A DNA stretch of 64,000 nucleotides from Moraxella sp. (GTDB lineage Bacteria > Pseudomonadota > Gammaproteobacteria > Pseudomonadales > Moraxellaceae), in NCBI GenBank assembly GCA_030528385.1, contig JAUMYZ010000007.1, positions 51,941 to 115,940 on the forward strand, given 5' to 3'. The notes under the pieces were generated by a model. It was not told where the DNA came from. It did not search any database and saw only the letters and a list, made by a program, of their open reading frames with translations. Below are positions 61,093 to 64,000 of this stretch, in pieces; position 1 is the stretch's first letter, and every line of letters begins with the position of its first letter. The translations under genes were made by a program, and so were the position numbers.

Positions 61093-61120
61093 ATTATAAA
61101 GACAATAGCAAAAAGTGCAA
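61093..61120 (-). promoter_or_regulatory. Putative promoter of TPR-lolB-ispE operon
   Basis: Minus-strand TTGCAC (61115-61120), 16-base spacer, perfect TATAAT (61093-61098), about 35 bases before the TPR start codon. The rest of the 310-base divergent gap to hemA shows no gene. Confidence 0.65.
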
Positions 61121-61332
61121 TATAAAAAGCCTGCCACAAAAACAGCCAAGCAAGCAAGACACACAAGCAATGCCCACCAACCCACAGTAAGCGCAAAAAA
61201 GACTGGCAAATATTACAAACAGCAAATGCACAGACAAAAAGCGTTGAGCGATTATAGCATATTTTGTTGATTTATTTTATCTGGATTATTGGCAGAACTC
61301 ATACAATTTTGTCATACAGCTTCCAAAAAACT

Positions 61333-61341
61333 TGTTATAAT
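61333..61341 (+). promoter_or_regulatory. Extended -10 promoter element of hemA
   Basis: TGTTATAAT, an extended -10 with no good -35 at the right distance (CATACA at best), about 30 bases before the hemA ATG. Confidence 0.55.
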
Positions 61342-61370
61342 AGTAAGTTTATTTGTCATCTAAAATTGTT

Positions 61371-62687
61371 ATGAAATTAGCTGTCATTGGGGTCAATCAC
61401 AAAACCGCGCCAGTTGCCATGCGTGAGCGATTGTCTTTTGGTTCAGACCTGACAGACGCCATTCATTCTTTGTATCATACCATCAACCCACACGGCGTGC
61501 TTATTATCTCAACATGCAATCGCAGTGAAATTTATATTGGCTTTGACGAACAATGGTTGTCTGATGAGCAGGCGCTCAGCCATCAATGCCAACAAACCCA
61601 CCAATGGCTTGCCAACTTTAAAGGTTTGCCCTTATCAGAGATTTCCCCTTTTTTATACACTTATGAAGACAACCGCGCCCTAAACCACTGGCTCAGGGTT
61701 GCCGCAGGGCTTGATTCCATGATTTTGGGCGAACCACAAATTTTGGGACAAATCCGCCAAGCCGTTGCCATCGCCAAAGAAGCAGGTGGCATCGGCAGCC
61801 AATTTGACTGGCTTACCCAACAAATATTTGCCGCCGCACGCAGCATTCGCCGCGACACCAAAATTGGCAAACAAGCCGTAACTCTTGGTTTTGCTGCCGC
61901 CAAATTGGTAACACAAATTTTTGACAAACCCAGCGACACCACTTTGTTGGTGGTGGCGGCAGGCGAAATGAACCGCTTGGTCGCCCACAACATCGCCGCG
62001 CTTGGCATGACACACATCATCATCGCCAATCGCAGCGCTGAGCGCGCCGCCATTTTGCAAGACGAGCTGACACAAATGGCAAACAATGCAGGACGCAAAG
62101 TGCGCATAGATTGCGTAGGACTGGACAAACTTGGCGAAGTCTTGCAACTTGCTGACGTGGTGAGCAGTTGTAGTGGCAGTATGGACATTTTGATTGATGT
62201 TGCCATGATAAAAAACGCGCAAGTGGCACGCCGTCATCAGCCGTTGCTACTCGTGGACTTGGCAGTACCAAGAGACATTGACCCAAATGCAAGAGTACTT
62301 GATGATGTTTATTTGTACTCTGTTGATGACTTACAACACGTCATTGCAGGCAACCTTGAAGAGCGCAAGCAAGCTGCGGTTGAAGCCGAACTGCTGGTCA
62401 GTCAGCTCACCATCAATATTGAAAGCCAAATGCAAGTGCTGTCGGCACGCAAACTCATCAGCGATTATCGCCAAATCGCCCTTGCTCACAAACAACGCCT
62501 GCTCAACCTTGCCACTTGGCGCTTGGACAACGGCGCAGACGCTCATGCAGTGCTGCATGATTTTGCCCACACACTCACCCAAACGCTCACTCACCCCCCA
62601 TCAAAACTCATTCGCAACGTCGCCCAAACGGCTGACCCTGCCACGCTGGACATGGTTATCAATGGCTTAGACAGCTACCGCAAATAA
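61371..62687 (+). CDS. hemA: HemA, glutamyl-tRNA reductase
   Basis: First enzyme of C5 heme synthesis, 438 residues from the ATG at 61371. N-terminus MKLAVIGVNHKTAPVAMRER is standard. Catalytic Cys is in ISTCNRSEIYI, followed by GLDSMILGEPQILGQIRQA and the NADPH site VVAAGEMNRLVAHN; the C-terminal dimerisation helix contains PSKLIRNV. Divergent from the TPR-lolB-ispE operon. Confidence 0.97.
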   Translation: MKLAVIGVNHKTAPVAMRERLSFGSDLTDAIHSLYHTINPHGVLIISTCNRSEIYIGFDEQWLSDEQALSHQCQQTHQWLANFKGLPLSEISPFLYTYEDNRALNHWLRVAAGLDSMILGEPQILGQIRQAVAIAKEAGGIGSQFDWLTQQIFAAARSIRRDTKIGKQAVTLGFAAAKLVTQIFDKPSDTTLLVVAAGEMNRLVAHNIAALGMTHIIIANRSAERAAILQDELTQMANNAGRKVRIDCVGLDKLGEVLQLADVVSSCSGSMDILIDVAMIKNAQVARRHQPLLLVDLAVPRDIDPNARVLDDVYLYSVDDLQHVIAGNLEERKQAAVEAELLVSQLTINIESQMQVLSARKLISDYRQIALAHKQRLLNLATWRLDNGADAHAVLHDFAHTLTQTLTHPPSKLIRNVAQTADPATLDMVINGLDSYRK

Positions 62688-62817
62688 ACCCAAAACGACA
62701 AAACCCCACTTTTTGCGATGTGCTTGACCAATTTTTCATTGATTTTTTGTGTGCTTTTAGGTAAATTAGCTCTTTTATTCATACAGTATTTACTTACATA
62801 TTACATAAGGAATTGCC

Positions 62818-63948
62818 ATGCCCGCCTTACGAGCAGATGTTGACCCTGATGGTTTGCTTGAATATTCAGTGGTTTATACCGACAGAGCGCTAAACCATAT
62901 GTCAAAAACCTTTCAAGGTGTAATGACAGAATTGTCCGCCCTTTTAAAAGAATTGTACCAAGCAGACGCGGTCGCCATCGTGCCTGGCTCTGGCACATTT
63001 GGTATGGAAGCAGTTGCCCGAACCTTTGCCACCAACAAAGCATGCGTCATCATTCGTAATGGCTGGTTCAGTTATCGCTGGACACAAATTTTACAGGCAG
63101 GCAACATCAGCAAATCCAGCCAAGTATTCAGCGCCCAAAACACGTCCGCCACCGACAAAGCGGTATTTGCCCCAGCAAATATTGACCAAGTTACCGATTT
63201 TATCCACCAAAATCGCCCACAAATTGTCTTTGCACCACACGTTGAAACCGCTTCGGGCATGATGTTAAGCGAAGATTATATCTTGGCACTGAGCCAAGCC
63301 ATTCACGAAGTTGGCGGAATCTTGGTCATTGACTGTATCGCTTCGGGCTGTGTTTGGCTTGATATGAAAAAACTTGGCATTGATGTTTTATTGTCTGCCC
63401 CACAAAAAGGACTGTCTAGCACCCCTTGTGCTGGATTGGTCATGCTTTCTGAGCACGCCAAATCTTTGGTGTTGCACGGTCAATCCACCAGCTTTGCTTT
63501 GGATTTAAAAGCGTGGCTTAATATCATGATGGCATATGAAAATGGTGGACATGCCTACTACGCCACCATGCCAACCGATGGACTAAAACAGCTGCGAGAC
63601 ACCCTTAAAGAATGCCAAAAAATCGGCTTTGAAAAACTCAAACAAGCACAATTCACACTTGGTAAAGAAATTTTGGCGCTTCTTCAAGGCAAAGGTCTGC
63701 AAAGCGTTGCTCACATTGACCACCAAGCGATGGGCGTGATTGTTTGTCATGCACCAACAGAAGATATCCACAAAGGTGTGGCATTTGCCCAAGCAGGCGT
63801 ACAAATCGCAGGTGGTGTGCCACTGCAAGTGGGCGAACCTGCCGATTATAAGAGCTTTAGAATTGGTTTGTTTGGCTTGGACAAATTAACCGACATCGAA
63901 GGCACAGTTACACGCTTTCAAACCGCTTGTGACAGTGTTTTTGTTTAA
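62818..63948 (+). CDS. Class V aminotransferase (alanine-glyoxylate type)
   Basis: PLP enzyme of 376 residues. RBS AAGGAATT precedes the ATG. IVPGSGTFGMEAVARTF near residues 54-70 binds the cofactor phosphate, VIDCIASGCVWLDM holds the ring-contacting Asp, and the Schiff-base Lys is in LLSAPQKGLSSTPCAGLV. It resembles serine- or alanine-glyoxylate aminotransferases, though phosphonate aminotransferases share the fold. No pathway partners are visible; the window ends 52 bases later. Confidence 0.8.
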   Translation: MPALRADVDPDGLLEYSVVYTDRALNHMSKTFQGVMTELSALLKELYQADAVAIVPGSGTFGMEAVARTFATNKACVIIRNGWFSYRWTQILQAGNISKSSQVFSAQNTSATDKAVFAPANIDQVTDFIHQNRPQIVFAPHVETASGMMLSEDYILALSQAIHEVGGILVIDCIASGCVWLDMKKLGIDVLLSAPQKGLSSTPCAGLVMLSEHAKSLVLHGQSTSFALDLKAWLNIMMAYENGGHAYYATMPTDGLKQLRDTLKECQKIGFEKLKQAQFTLGKEILALLQGKGLQSVAHIDHQAMGVIVCHAPTEDIHKGVAFAQAGVQIAGGVPLQVGEPADYKSFRIGLFGLDKLTDIEGTVTRFQTACDSVFV

Positions 63949-64000
63949 CACCCCCTCCTAACCCACACATTCCCCACCTGCGTTACCACCACCCGATAAC

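Noticed and set aside
63949..64000. C-rich tail as a repeat or new gene
   Set aside because: Only 52 bases remain; no motif or repeat partner could be identified in the window.

Overview
The window looks like chromosomal DNA from a gammaproteobacterium of the family Moraxellaceae (Moraxella or a close relative). The clearest pointer is the two-component pair at 8666-11161, whose regulator matches what I remember of Acinetobacter BfmR over almost its whole length. The twitching chemotaxis cluster pilG-pilH-pilI-pilJ-chpA, a RibB with a dead RibA-like half and the hemA/lolB/ispE/tRNA-Gln/prs neighbourhood fit the same group. Genes are densely packed and most are housekeeping. The genus assignment is inference; no rRNA is present.

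Layout: 1-3750 (minus) carries type IV pilus chemotaxis genes and is cut off in the first 44 codons of chpA/pilL. 4020-6783 holds a lipoprotein adaptor gene facing trmD-rimM-rpsP, with no rplS. 7031-11161 holds a lone EnvZ-like kinase, a tiny membrane protein and bfmS-bfmR. 11477-19057 (minus) is the complete ATP synthase operon atpI-B-E-F-H-A-G-D-C. 19112-23048 is a zinc uptake locus (znuA divergent from zur-znuC-znuB around a Zur-box-like palindrome), with a cAMP phosphodiesterase gene behind it. 23230-32161 contains dksA-gluQ, murD and ftsW, a PII gene, hemC-hemD-hemX, a thioesterase and ribB. 32162-37420 is an accessory stretch: a decayed Cys-containing gene, an SbmA/YddA-type ABC exporter, rarA, a membrane HEXXH protein and a 46-codon ORF. 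37421-47746 has oppA, putP, rplY-pth, a small phosphatase-like protein, a ferredoxin, a methyltransferase and oppBCDF.

47764-52494 (minus) is a four-gene chaperone-usher fimbrial operon. Its major subunit carries an (AG)11 tract (CT on the coding strand) inside the signal-peptide codons. As sequenced the gene is out of frame, and loss of one repeat unit restores a textbook signal peptide joined to the pilin. This is the most interesting signal in the window and suggests a slipped-strand ON/OFF switch for the fimbria. A decayed TnpB fragment lies just upstream of the operon.

53048-63948 returns to core genes: an M48 peptidase with lemA, prs, two near-identical tRNA-Gln genes each with its own promoter and terminator, ispE-lolB-TPR protein, divergent hemA, and a class V aminotransferase. 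In related genomes rplY-pth usually follows prs; here they sit about 15 kb away on the opposite strand, so the fimbrial/opp segment marks a rearrangement.
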